A stretch of 18,798 bases of DNA from Massilia sp. UBA2709 (GTDB lineage: Bacteria > Pseudomonadota > Gammaproteobacteria > Burkholderiales > Burkholderiaceae_D): the NCBI GenBank assembly GCA_002354135.1, contig DEKZ01000326.1, positions 1 to 18,798 on the forward strand. Reading direction: 5' to 3'. Positions 7,512 through 15,743 of this stretch are shown in pieces. Positions within the stretch are counted from its first letter, which is position 1; each line of letters starts with the position of its first letter. Under the pieces are notes generated by a model, which saw nothing but the letters and a program-made list of their open reading frames with translations, did no database searches and had not been told where the DNA came from. Both the position numbers and the translations under genes were made by a program.

Positions 7512-8593
7512 TGGCAACGCCCGGTTTTATCGATAGCTTCTACAACGGCGGCGATGCGCTGCTGGGCCAGGCCTGGCCGCTGTTCTGGACCTTGATCAAG
7601 ATCCTCTGCGTGCTGCTGCCGCTGATGGGCCTGGTCGCCTACGCGACCCTGTGGGAACGCAAGCTGATCGGCTGGATCCAGATCCGCGTCGGCCCGAACC
7701 GTGTCGGCCCCGGCGGCCTGCTGCAGCCGATCGCCGATGCGGTCAAGCTGCTGCTCAAGGAAATCGTGATCCCGACCCGCGCCACGACCAAGCTGTTCGT
7801 GCTGGGCCCGATCATGACCATCATGCCGGCCCTGGCCGCGTGGGCGGTCGTGCCTTTCGGCCCGGACGCGGCCCTGGCCAACGTCAACGCCGGCGTGCTG
7901 CTGCTGATGGCGATCACCTCGATCGAAGTCTACGGCATCATCATCGCCGGCTGGGCATCGAACTCGAAGTACGCCTTCATGGGCGCGATGCGCGCCTCGG
8001 CCCAGATGATTTCCTATGAAATCCCGATGGGCTTCGTGCTGGTCGTGGTGCTGATGGTCACCGGCAGCCTGAACTTCTCGGACATCGTCTTCAGCCAGCA
8101 GGCCGGCACCTTCGCCGACATGGGCCTGAACTTCCTGTCGTGGAACTGGCTGCCGCTGCTGCCGCTGTTCGTCATCTACTTCGTCTCGGGCTTGGCCGAG
8201 TGCAACCGCCACCCGTTCGACGTGGTGGAGGGCGAGTCGGAAATCGTGGCCGGCCACATGGTCGAGTACTCGGGCATGTCGTACGCGATGTTCATGCTGG
8301 CCGAATACGCCAACATGATCCTGATCGCTACCCTGGCTTCGGTCATGTTCCTGGGCGGCTGGTCGGCACCGTTCGGCTTCCTGGAATTCGGCGGCGCCTT
8401 CGGCGGCTTCTTCTGGCTGTTCGTGAAGATGTTCCTGCTGGTCTCGATGATGATCTGGGTCCGCGGCACCTTCCCACGTTACCGCTATGACCAGATCATG
8501 CGCCTGGGCTGGAAGGTCTTCATCCCGATCACCCTGATCTGGCTGGTGCTGGTTGCGGGCGTGATGCAGACGTCCTGGAACATTTGGAAGTAA
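7511..8593 (+). CDS. nuoH: NADH-quinone oxidoreductase subunit H
   Basis: ND1 homologue, the membrane subunit that forms the entry of the quinone tunnel and links the peripheral arm to the proton channels. It has about eight or nine hydrophobic helices. The conserved first-loop block WERKLIGWIQIRVGPNRVGP spans 48-67. A second conserved cytoplasmic loop, with AECNRHPFD and the acidic stretch EGESEIVAG, carries the glutamates that couple quinone chemistry to pumping. The length is 360 residues. A strong GGGGAGGG Shine-Dalgarno lies at 7497-7504 inside the end of nuoG, and the start overlaps the nuoG stop by one base. Confidence 0.98.
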   Translation: MATPGFIDSFYNGGDALLGQAWPLFWTLIKILCVLLPLMGLVAYATLWERKLIGWIQIRVGPNRVGPGGLLQPIADAVKLLLKEIVIPTRATTKLFVLGPIMTIMPALAAWAVVPFGPDAALANVNAGVLLLMAITSIEVYGIIIAGWASNSKYAFMGAMRASAQMISYEIPMGFVLVVVLMVTGSLNFSDIVFSQQAGTFADMGLNFLSWNWLPLLPLFVIYFVSGLAECNRHPFDVVEGESEIVAGHMVEYSGMSYAMFMLAEYANMILIATLASVMFLGGWSAPFGFLEFGGAFGGFFWLFVKMFLLVSMMIWVRGTFPRYRYDQIMRLGWKVFIPITLIWLVLVAGVMQTSWNIWK

Positions 8594-8606
8594 GGAAGCG
8601 CAATCA

Positions 8607-9095
8607 ATGAACCGAATTAAAGAAATCTTCGGCAGCCTGATGCTGTCCGAACTGTTCAAGGGCCTGGCCCTGACGGGCCGCTACGCCCTGTCGCGCAAGA
8701 TCACCGTGCAGTACCCGGAAGAGAAGACCCCGATGTCGAATCGCTTCCGCGGCCTGCACGCGCTGCGCCGCTACCCGAACGGGGAAGAGCGCTGCATCGC
8801 CTGCAAACTGTGCGAGGCGGTGTGCCCGGCCATGGCCATCACGATCGAGTCGGCGCAGCGCGAGGACGGCACCCGCCGCACCACGCGCTACGACATCGAC
8901 CTGACCAAGTGCATCTTCTGCGGCTTCTGCGAAGAGTCCTGCCCGGTCGACTCGATCGTCGAGACCCACGTGCTGGAATACCACGGCGAAAAGCGCGGCG
9001 ATCTCTACTACACCAAAGAGATGCTGCTGGCCGTGGGCGACCGCTACGAGGCAGACATTGCAGCGGCACGCGCGGCTGACGCGCCGTACCGTTAA
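8607..9095 (+). CDS. nuoI: NADH-quinone oxidoreductase subunit I
   Basis: TYKY homologue, an 8Fe ferredoxin-type subunit carrying N6a and N6b between NuoG and NuoB. Two CxxCxxCxxxCP motifs are present: C63, C66, C69, C73 and C102, C105, C108, C112. In such folds the last Cys of each motif serves the other cluster. The N-terminal amphipathic segment (about 5-30) is where the subunit rests on the membrane. Its 162 residues are typical for betaproteobacteria. The Shine-Dalgarno AAGGAAG at 8592-8598 overlaps the nuoH stop codon. Confidence 0.98.
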   Translation: MNRIKEIFGSLMLSELFKGLALTGRYALSRKITVQYPEEKTPMSNRFRGLHALRRYPNGEERCIACKLCEAVCPAMAITIESAQREDGTRRTTRYDIDLTKCIFCGFCEESCPVDSIVETHVLEYHGEKRGDLYYTKEMLLAVGDRYEADIAAARAADAPYR

Positions 9096-9128
9096 TGCGC
9101 CGATAACAAGAAAAGGTCCCCGTCAGTC

Positions 9129-9791
9129 ATGGAACTTACTACGATTTTTCCAACCCTTCTGTTCTACGTGTTCGCGGCCGTCATGGTCGTGTCCTCGTTG
9201 CTCGTCATCACCTCGAAGAACCCGGTCCACTCGGCGCTCTTCCTGGTGCTGGCCTTCTTCAACGCGGCCGGCATCTGGCTGCTGCTGAAGGCCGAATTCC
9301 TCGCCATCGTGCTGGTGCTGGTGTATGTCGGCGCCGTCATGGTGCTGTTCCTCTTCGTCGTCATGATGCTCGACATTAATATCGACCGCATGCGCGAAGG
9401 CTTCGTCGGCTACCTGCCGATGGCCCTGATCATCGGCGCCGTCATCGTGCTGGAAATGGCCGCCGTGCTGTGGAACGGCTACAGCGGCTTCGCCCAGACG
9501 CCGGAAGCGGCTGCCCTGAACATCGGCGGCACCCGCGAACTGGGCCGCCTGATCTACACCCGCTACATCTACGGCTTCGAGATCGCGGCCGTGATCCTGC
9601 TGGTGGCGATCATCGCCGCCGTGGCGCTGACCCTGCGCAAGCGCAAGGACACCAAGGCAATCGATCCGGGCGCTGCCGTACGCGTCAAGCGTAACGACCG
9701 CCTGCGCATCGTCAAGATGGCGCCGGTGAGCGCCGCCGGCATCGATGCCAACAGCACGTCCGGCCTGCAGGAAACGAAGGAGAACCCATGA
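9129..9791 (+). CDS. nuoJ: NADH-quinone oxidoreductase subunit J
   Basis: ND6 homologue, a five-helix membrane subunit next to NuoH, NuoA and NuoK whose third helix changes shape during turnover. The conserved segment from about 57 to 78 (AIVLVLVYVGAVMVLFLFVV) covers that helix. The product is 220 residues against about 184 in E. coli. The extra length is mainly a hydrophilic C-terminal tail after the last helix (from about residue 170), rich in Lys, Arg and small residues. An AAAAGG sequence at 9111-9116 is 12 nt from the ATG, rather far for a ribosome-binding site. The stop overlaps nuoK by 4 nt (ATGA). Confidence 0.96.
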   Translation: MELTTIFPTLLFYVFAAVMVVSSLLVITSKNPVHSALFLVLAFFNAAGIWLLLKAEFLAIVLVLVYVGAVMVLFLFVVMMLDINIDRMREGFVGYLPMALIIGAVIVLEMAAVLWNGYSGFAQTPEAAALNIGGTRELGRLIYTRYIYGFEIAAVILLVAIIAAVALTLRKRKDTKAIDPGAAVRVKRNDRLRIVKMAPVSAAGIDANSTSGLQETKENP

Positions 9792-10096
9792 CTTTATCGC
9801 TCGCACACTACCTGGTCCTGGGCGCGATCCTCTTCGCGATCTCGATCATCGGTATTTTCCTGAACCGGAAGAACATCATCGTCCTGCTGATGGCCATCGA
9901 ACTGATGCTGCTGGCAGTGAACCTGAACTTCATCGCCTTCTCGCATTACCTCGGTGATGCGGCAGGGCAGATCTTCGTGTTCTTCATCCTGACCGTCGCG
10001 GCCGCCGAATCGGCGATCGGCCTGGCGATCCTGGTGGTCCTGTTCCGTAACCTGGACACGATCAATGTGGAAGACCTCGACAGCCTGAAGGGCTGA
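9788..10096 (+). CDS. nuoK: NADH-quinone oxidoreductase subunit K
   Basis: ND4L homologue, a three-helix subunit (about 7-25, 30-52, 62-86) forming part of the fourth proton path. Two buried glutamates essential for pumping in this family are present: E38 in MAIELML and E74 in AAAESAIG, 36 residues apart as in E. coli (E36 and E72). The length of 102 residues is normal. A strong Shine-Dalgarno, AAGGAG at 9777-9782, ends 5 nt before the ATG, and the gene overlaps nuoJ by 4 nt. Confidence 0.98.
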   Translation: MTLSLAHYLVLGAILFAISIIGIFLNRKNIIVLLMAIELMLLAVNLNFIAFSHYLGDAAGQIFVFFILTVAAAESAIGLAILVVLFRNLDTINVEDLDSLKG

Positions 10097-10137
10097 CCGG
10101 TCTCGGTAAGAATAAACAATAACGGATAAGGTTCAAC

Positions 10138-12258
10138 ATGGCGGGGCAACTCTCTTCCTCAATGTTACTGGCGGTGCCCTTGGCGCCGCTCGCGGGCTCG
10201 GCGATTGCCGGCCTGCTCGGCACCAAGTTCCTTGGTAACGTGGTCGGCCGCAAGGTCTCCCACACGGCGACCATCCTGGGCGTCCTGATCGCGCTGATCA
10301 TCTCGGTGCAGACCCTGATGGCCGTGCTCGACGGCGCCAGCTTCAACCAAGATATCTACACCTGGATGACGGTCGGCACCGTGAAGCTGGCCGTCGGCTT
10401 CCAGATCGACGCGCTGTCGGCAATGATGATGTGCGTGGTGACCTCGGTCTCGCTGATGGTCCACATCTACACGATCGGCTACATGGCCGAGGACGAAGGC
10501 TACAACCGCTTCTTCTCGTACATCTCGCTGTTCACGTTCTCGATGCTGATGCTGGTCATGTCCAACAACTTCCTGCAGCTGTTCTTCGGCTGGGAAGCAG
10601 TGGGCCTGGTGTCGTACCTCCTGATCGGTTTCTGGTACACCCGTCCGACCGCGATCTTCGCCAACATGAAGGCCTTCCTGGTCAACCGCGTCGGCGACTT
10701 CGGCTTCATCCTCGGCATCGGCCTGCTGCTGGCCGCATCGGGCTCGATGCAGTACACCGACGTCTTCGCCCAGGCCGACAAGCTGGCCGGCATGACCGTG
10801 CCGGGCATCGGCTGGCCGCTGCTGACCGCAGCCTGCATCTGCCTGTTCATCGGCGCGATGGGCAAGTCGGCGCAGTTCCCGCTGCACGTCTGGCTGCCGG
10901 ACTCGATGGAAGGCCCGACCCCGATCTCGGCGCTGATCCACGCGGCAACCATGGTTACCGCCGGCATCTTCATGGTGTCGCGCATGTCGCCGCTGTTCGA
11001 GCTGTCGGACGGCGCGCTGAGCTTCATCATCGTCATCGGCTCGATCACCGCGCTGTTCATGGGCTTCCTGGGCATCATCCAGAACGACATCAAGCGCGTC
11101 GTCGCTTACTCGACCCTGTCGCAGCTGGGCTACATGACCGTCGCGCTGGGCGCCTCGGCCTACTCGGTGGCCGTGTTCCACCTGATGACCCACGCCTTCT
11201 TCAAGGCGCTGCTGTTCCTCGGCGCGGGTTCGGTCATCATCGGCATGCACCACGACCAGGACATGCGCAACATGGGCGGCCTGCGCAAGTACATGCCGAT
11301 CACCTGGATCACCTCGCTGCTGGGCTCGCTGGCCCTGATCGGTACCCCGTTCTTCTCGGGCTTCTACTCGAAGGACTCGATCATCGAGGCCGTGCACGCG
11401 ACCAACATCCCGGGCGCGGGTTTCGCCAACTTCGCGGTGCTGGCAGGCGTGTTCATCACGGCCTTCTATTCCTTCCGCATGTACTTCCTGGTGTTCCACG
11501 GTGAAGAGCGCTTCGGCAAGGCCCACGCCCACGACGACCATGCCCACGCACACGACGCCAAGCAGCAGGCCGTCGCGGCTGGCCACGGCCACGGCGACCC
11601 GCACGCGCTGCACGATTCGGACGCGCATCATGAGGAAGAGCATGACGCGCACGGCCACCACGGCCTGGCCCCGGGCCAGAAGCCGCACGAGTCGCCATGG
11701 GTGGTGACCCTGCCGCTGATCCTGCTGGCGATCCCGTCGGTCATCATCGGCTACCTGGCGATCGGTCCGATGCTGCACGGCGACTTCTTCAAGGACGTGA
11801 TCTTCGTCGGCGAGAACCACACCGCGATGGAAAGCCTGCGCGAAGAGTTCCACGGCGCGCTCGGCATGGCGATCCATGGCCTGCAGACCGCACCGTTCTG
11901 GCTGGCACTGGCTGGCGTCGTCTGCGCCTACTACTGCTACATGGTCAATCCGCGTGTCCCGGCCTGGTTCTACAGCAAGTTCAAGCCGCTGCACACGCTG
12001 CTGGACAACAAGTACTACATGGACAAGTTCAACGAGGTCGTGTTCGCAGGCGGCGCGCGCGCCATCGGCGGCGGCCTGTGGAAAGTGGGCGACCGCGCGC
12101 TGATCGACGGCCTGGTCGTCAACGGTTCGGCGAAGCTGGTCGGCTGGTTCGCGCTGCTGACCCGTACCTTCCAGACGGGTTATATCTACCACTACGCGTT
12201 CGTGATGATCGTGGGCGTCCTCGCGACCCTGCTGTACTTCTTCCCGTTCTGGCGCTAA
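10138..12258 (+). CDS. nuoL: NADH-quinone oxidoreductase subunit L, with histidine-rich loop
   Basis: ND5 homologue, the distal antiporter-like proton-pumping subunit with a C-terminal lateral helix. E153 (FFGWEAVGL) and K243 (MGKSAQFPLHVW) correspond to the key E144 and K229 of E. coli. H268 in LIHAATMVTAG is also conserved. It is long at 706 residues against about 613 in E. coli. Much of the excess is a hydrophilic segment at 462-517 with 16 His, 7 Asp and 3 Glu, lying between two late transmembrane helices. Related betaproteobacterial NuoL proteins, as I recall them, also have His-rich loops here, so it is probably lineage-typical. An AAGG Shine-Dalgarno at 10128-10131 precedes the ATG. 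Confidence 0.97.
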   Translation: MAGQLSSSMLLAVPLAPLAGSAIAGLLGTKFLGNVVGRKVSHTATILGVLIALIISVQTLMAVLDGASFNQDIYTWMTVGTVKLAVGFQIDALSAMMMCVVTSVSLMVHIYTIGYMAEDEGYNRFFSYISLFTFSMLMLVMSNNFLQLFFGWEAVGLVSYLLIGFWYTRPTAIFANMKAFLVNRVGDFGFILGIGLLLAASGSMQYTDVFAQADKLAGMTVPGIGWPLLTAACICLFIGAMGKSAQFPLHVWLPDSMEGPTPISALIHAATMVTAGIFMVSRMSPLFELSDGALSFIIVIGSITALFMGFLGIIQNDIKRVVAYSTLSQLGYMTVALGASAYSVAVFHLMTHAFFKALLFLGAGSVIIGMHHDQDMRNMGGLRKYMPITWITSLLGSLALIGTPFFSGFYSKDSIIEAVHATNIPGAGFANFAVLAGVFITAFYSFRMYFLVFHGEERFGKAHAHDDHAHAHDAKQQAVAAGHGHGDPHALHDSDAHHEEEHDAHGHHGLAPGQKPHESPWVVTLPLILLAIPSVIIGYLAIGPMLHGDFFKDVIFVGENHTAMESLREEFHGALGMAIHGLQTAPFWLALAGVVCAYYCYMVNPRVPAWFYSKFKPLHTLLDNKYYMDKFNEVVFAGGARAIGGGLWKVGDRALIDGLVVNGSAKLVGWFALLTRTFQTGYIYHYAFVMIVGVLATLLYFFPFWR

Positions 12259-12280
12259 TCACAGGCAAAGAAAAAGACAA

Positions 12281-13792
12281 ATGATGCAGTCTACGATCTC
12301 TACATTTCCTCCTTACCTGAGCCTGGCTATCTGGCTCCCGATCCTGTTCGGCGTGCTCGTGCTCGCCGTGGGCCGCGACAAGAATGCGGGCTTCGTCCGC
12401 CTCCTGTCGCTGGTCGGCGCCGTCGTCAGCCTGCTGCCGACGATCCCGCTGATCACGAACTTCGATAACGCCGCGCACGGCATGCAGTTCGCCGAAACGG
12501 CGCCGTGGATCGAGCGCTTCAACATCTTCTACCGCCTCGGCGTGGATGGCCTGTCGCTCTGGTTCGTGCCGCTGACCGCCTTCATCACGATCATCGTGGT
12601 GGTGGCGGCCTGGGAAGTGATCCAGGAACGCGTGGCCCAGTACATGGGTTCCTTCCTGCTGCTGTCGGGCCTGATGATCGGCGTCTTCGCAGCCCTGGAC
12701 GGCGTGCTGTTCTACTTCTTCTTCGAAGCGACCCTGATCCCGATGTTCATCATCATCGGCGTCTTCGGCGGCCCGAACCGCGTGTACGCGGCATTCAAGT
12801 TCTTCCTGTACACGTTCTTCGGCTCGCTGCTGACCCTGATCGCGATCATCTACCTGTACAACGTGTCGGGCACCTTCAACATCGTCGAATGGCACGCACA
12901 GCCGCTGTCGATGAAAGAGCAGATCCTGATCTTCATCGCCTTCTTCATGGCCTTCGCCGTGAAGGTCCCGATGTGGCCGGTGCACACCTGGCTGCCTGAC
13001 GCCCACGTGGAAGCGCCGACCGGCGGCTCGGTCGTGCTGGCCGCGATCATGCTGAAGCTGGGCGCCTACGGCTTCCTGCGTTTTTCCCTGCCGATCGCCC
13101 CGGACGCCTCGCACTACCTGGCCCCGGTCGTCATCGTGCTGTCGCTGATCGCCGTGATCTACATCGGCCTGGTGGCCATGGTCCAGAAGGACATGAAGAA
13201 ACTGGTGGCCTATTCGTCGATCGCCCACATGGGCTTCGTCACCCTGGGCTTCTTCATCTTCAACGACATGGGCGTGCAGGGCGGCATCATGCAGTCGATC
13301 TCGCACGGCTTCGTGTCGGGCGCGATGTTCCTCTGCATCGGCGTGCTGTACGACCGCGTTCACTCGCGTGAAATCGCCGACTACGGCGGCGTCGTCAACA
13401 CGATGCCGAAGTTCGCCGCCTTTGCCGTGCTGTTCTCGATGGCCAACGCGGGTCTCCCGGCCACCTCGGGCTTCATCGGCGAATTCATGGTGATCCTGGC
13501 CGCCGTGCAGTTCAACTTCTGGACCGGCCTGCTGGCAGGCACCGCCCTGATCCTGGGCGCCGCCTACTCGCTGTGGATGGTCAAGCGCGTGGTGTTCGGC
13601 CCGATCGGCAACAAGCACGTCGCCGAACTGGTCGACCTGAACAAGCGCGAGTTCGCCATCCTGGCGGTCCTGGCCATCGCCACGCTGTACATGGGCCTGT
13701 ACCCGGCGCCGATCGCCGACACCCTGCAGACCTCGGTGTCCGACCTGCTGCAACACGTGTCCGTGAGCAAGCTCCCGCAGCTGCCTCAATAA
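12281..13792 (+). CDS. nuoM: NADH-quinone oxidoreductase subunit M
   Basis: ND4 homologue, the second antiporter-like proton-pumping subunit with about 14 helices. The key residues are E149 in FFFEATLIPM (E. coli E144), K228 in AFAVKVPMWPVHTW (E. coli K234) and K259 in MLKLGAYG (E. coli K265). The length of 503 residues is normal. Two ATG codons stand in tandem at 12281 and 12284. I took the first, but the second is equally possible because the upstream AG-rich stretch gives no sharp Shine-Dalgarno. It follows nuoL by 22 nt. Confidence 0.97.
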   Translation: MMQSTISTFPPYLSLAIWLPILFGVLVLAVGRDKNAGFVRLLSLVGAVVSLLPTIPLITNFDNAAHGMQFAETAPWIERFNIFYRLGVDGLSLWFVPLTAFITIIVVVAAWEVIQERVAQYMGSFLLLSGLMIGVFAALDGVLFYFFFEATLIPMFIIIGVFGGPNRVYAAFKFFLYTFFGSLLTLIAIIYLYNVSGTFNIVEWHAQPLSMKEQILIFIAFFMAFAVKVPMWPVHTWLPDAHVEAPTGGSVVLAAIMLKLGAYGFLRFSLPIAPDASHYLAPVVIVLSLIAVIYIGLVAMVQKDMKKLVAYSSIAHMGFVTLGFFIFNDMGVQGGIMQSISHGFVSGAMFLCIGVLYDRVHSREIADYGGVVNTMPKFAAFAVLFSMANAGLPATSGFIGEFMVILAAVQFNFWTGLLAGTALILGAAYSLWMVKRVVFGPIGNKHVAELVDLNKREFAILAVLAIATLYMGLYPAPIADTLQTSVSDLLQHVSVSKLPQLPQ

Positions 13793-13798
13793 ATCGAT

Positions 13799-15313
13799 AT
13801 GAACGAGATGACTAACACTTTGCTACCGGCGGTCGACACCAACCTGGTGCCGGTCTATGCCGAAATCTTCCTCTTGATCGCGGCTTCCGCGATCCTGCTG
13901 ATCGACATGTACCTGAAGGGGTCGCGCCGTAACGTGACCTACTACCTGTCGCTGCTGACCCTGGTCGGCTGCGCGGTGTTCAGCTGGGCCGACTTCAACA
14001 GCGGCGCGACCGTCTACACGTTCAACCACATGTACGTGTCGGACCCGATGTCGAACCTGCTCAAGCTGTTTACTTACCTGGCGGTCGGCATCACGCTGGT
14101 GTATTCGCGCCAGTACGTGGGCGAGCGCGGCATGCTCTCGGGTAACCTGGGCGGCGAATTCTACGTGCTCGCGCTGTTCTCGATGCTCGGCCAGATGATC
14201 ATGATCTCGGGTAACAGCATGCTGTCGATCTACCTGGGCGTGGAACTGATGTCGCTGTCGCTGTACGCCCTGGTGGCGCTGCGCCGCGACCACGCGGTGT
14301 CGACCGAAGCGGCGATGAAGTACTTCGTCCTCGGCGCACTGGCTTCGGGCTTCATGCTCTACGGTATCTCGATGATCTACGGCGCCACCGGCAGCCTGGA
14401 CGTGAACGAGATCGCCGCACGCAGCGTCGCCGCCGGCGCCAACACCACCATCCTGGTGTTCGGCCTGGTGTTCCTGGTCGCGGGCATGGCCTTCAAGCTG
14501 GGCGCGGTGCCTTTCCACATGTGGGCGCCGGACGTCTACCAGGGCGCGCCGACCGCGGTGACCCTGCTGTTGGGCGGCGCGCCGAAGCTGGCCGCATTCG
14601 CGATGCTGATGCGTATCCTGGTCGAAGCGCTGCCGGGCATGGCCTACGACTGGCAGCAGATGCTGCTGGTGCTGGCCGTGCTGTCGCTGGCCATCGGTAA
14701 CCTGACCGCGATCGCCCAGTCCAACATCAAGCGCATGCTGGCCTACTCGTCGATCGCCCAGATGGGCTACGTGCTGCTGGCCATGGTCGCCGGCGTCGTC
14801 GGCGACAACACCGGCAACATGCCGACCGCCTACAGCGCCGCGATGTACTCGTCGATCACCTACGTCCTGACCACCCTGGGCAGCTTCGGCCTGGTCATGA
14901 TGCTGGCGCGTTCGGGCTTCGAGGCCGAGCAGATCGCCGACTTCAAGGGCCTGGGCCGCCGCAGCCCGTGGTTCGCCGTCGTCATGACCGTCCTGATGTT
15001 CTCGCTGGCCGGCGTGCCGCCGATGATGGGCTTCATGGCCAAGTGGGCAGTGCTGCAGGCCGTCGCCAACACCGGCATGGTGTGGCTGGCCGTGATCGCG
15101 GTGATGTTCTCGCTGATCGGCGCCTTCTACTACCTGCGCGTCGTGAAGGTGATGTGGTTCGACGAGGCTGCCGACACCAGCCCGATCGCCGTCCCGGCCG
15201 ACATGCGCTTCGCGCTGTCGCTCAACGGCATCGCCATTGTCGTGCTGGGCGTGGTCCCCGGCGCACTGCTGGGCACCTGCCTGCAGGCGATCCGCGCAAC
15301 CCTGGCGGCCTAA
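13799..15313 (+). CDS. nuoN: NADH-quinone oxidoreductase subunit N
   Basis: ND2 homologue, the third antiporter-like proton-pumping subunit. E149 in YLGVELMSLSLYAL corresponds to E. coli E133, and K233 in GMAFKLGAVPFHMW corresponds to K217. The length is 504 residues with about 14 helices. It starts 6 nt after nuoM with no clear Shine-Dalgarno, so initiation probably depends on coupling. An in-frame ATG at 13808 (residue 4) is an alternative start. It is the last canonical complex I gene; DUF2818 follows after 3 nt. Confidence 0.97.
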   Translation: MNEMTNTLLPAVDTNLVPVYAEIFLLIAASAILLIDMYLKGSRRNVTYYLSLLTLVGCAVFSWADFNSGATVYTFNHMYVSDPMSNLLKLFTYLAVGITLVYSRQYVGERGMLSGNLGGEFYVLALFSMLGQMIMISGNSMLSIYLGVELMSLSLYALVALRRDHAVSTEAAMKYFVLGALASGFMLYGISMIYGATGSLDVNEIAARSVAAGANTTILVFGLVFLVAGMAFKLGAVPFHMWAPDVYQGAPTAVTLLLGGAPKLAAFAMLMRILVEALPGMAYDWQQMLLVLAVLSLAIGNLTAIAQSNIKRMLAYSSIAQMGYVLLAMVAGVVGDNTGNMPTAYSAAMYSSITYVLTTLGSFGLVMMLARSGFEAEQIADFKGLGRRSPWFAVVMTVLMFSLAGVPPMMGFMAKWAVLQAVANTGMVWLAVIAVMFSLIGAFYYLRVVKVMWFDEAADTSPIAVPADMRFALSLNGIAIVVLGVVPGALLGTCLQAIRATLAA

Positions 15314-15316
15314 GCC

Positions 15317-15685
15317 TTGGACGTCTCGCTGGCCGGCTGGTTGGTGCTCGCGGTCGCGATCGCGGCCGCCAACCTGCCGTTCGCCAATGAGCGGCTGTTC
15401 GGCTTCATTCCCCTGCCGAAGGGCAGGGGAGTGAACGCTTCTGCTGCGTCTTCCTCCTCCTCTTCTTCTCCAGCCGGTCCGGCATGCACGAAATCCTTCT
15501 TCGCGCGCCTGCTCGAGCTGCTTGTCTTATACTTCATCGTCGGCGCACTGGCCTGGCTGCTGGAATCCTCGATCGGCAACGTGTTTGCCCAGGGTTGGGA
15601 GTTCTACGCGATCACGGGCTGCCTGTTCGTCGTGCTGGCGTTTCCAGGTTTTGTCCTGCGTTACCTGCGCAAACGTCACCACTGA
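15317..15685 (+). CDS. DUF2818 family membrane protein, TTG start
   Basis: The 122-residue protein has three predicted helices (about 4-20, 64-80, 93-112) and a basic end, RYLRKRHH. The start MDVSLAGWLVL and the block QGWEFYAITGCLFVVLAFPGF match DUF2818, a family of unknown function found after nuoN in Burkholderiales. The TTG start at 15317 is 3 nt behind the nuoN stop and gives the usual N-terminus; later starts would cut helix 1. Residues 30-40 are encoded by a palindrome, and 41-57 are an Ala/Ser linker with a run of seven Ser (45-51). As I recall the family, neither segment is part of its core. The location suggests an accessory role with complex I, which is inference only. Confidence 0.85.
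   Translation: MDVSLAGWLVLAVAIAAANLPFANERLFGFIPLPKGRGVNASAASSSSSSSPAGPACTKSFFARLLELLVLYFIVGALAWLLESSIGNVFAQGWEFYAITGCLFVVLAFPGFVLRYLRKRHH
15404..15435. repeat. 32-nt near-perfect palindrome inside the DUF2818 gene
   Basis: TTCATTCCCCTGCC (15404-15417), loop GAAG (15418-15421), then GGCAGGGGAGTGAA (15422-15435). The arms pair over 14 bp with a single G-T wobble at 15408/15431. It lies in frame and encodes residues 30-40, then is followed by pyrimidine-rich TCC/TCT codons (15451-15470) that give the serine run. It looks like an inserted palindromic element that kept the reading frame, but it could be a chance product of local sequence drift. Confidence 0.8.
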
Positions 15686-15686
15686 T

Positions 15687-15717
15687 ACGCCGCTCCGGTC
15701 GGGGGCGGCGTTTCTTT
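15687..15717 (+). terminator. Intrinsic terminator after the nuo/DUF2818 operon
   Basis: ACGCCGC (15687-15693) and GCGGCGT (15705-15711) form a 7-bp GC-rich stem with an 11-nt loop, followed by TTCTTT. It begins 2 nt after the DUF2818 stop and probably ends the long nuo transcript. The NUDIX gene starts only 27 nt later, so some read-through may feed it. Confidence 0.8.
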
Positions 15718-15743
15718 AACGCGGTCACCAACCCGGGAGCAAA

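Noticed and set aside
5184..7517. Long minus-strand frame opposite nuoG (777 codons)
   Set aside because: Same mirror effect. The GC-rich third positions of nuoG remove stop codons on the other strand; no domain and no ribosome-binding site.
10165..12192. Long minus-strand frame opposite nuoL (675 codons)
   Set aside because: Shadow of nuoL with low-complexity charged composition; similar shadows lie opposite nuoE-F, nuoH and nuoM.
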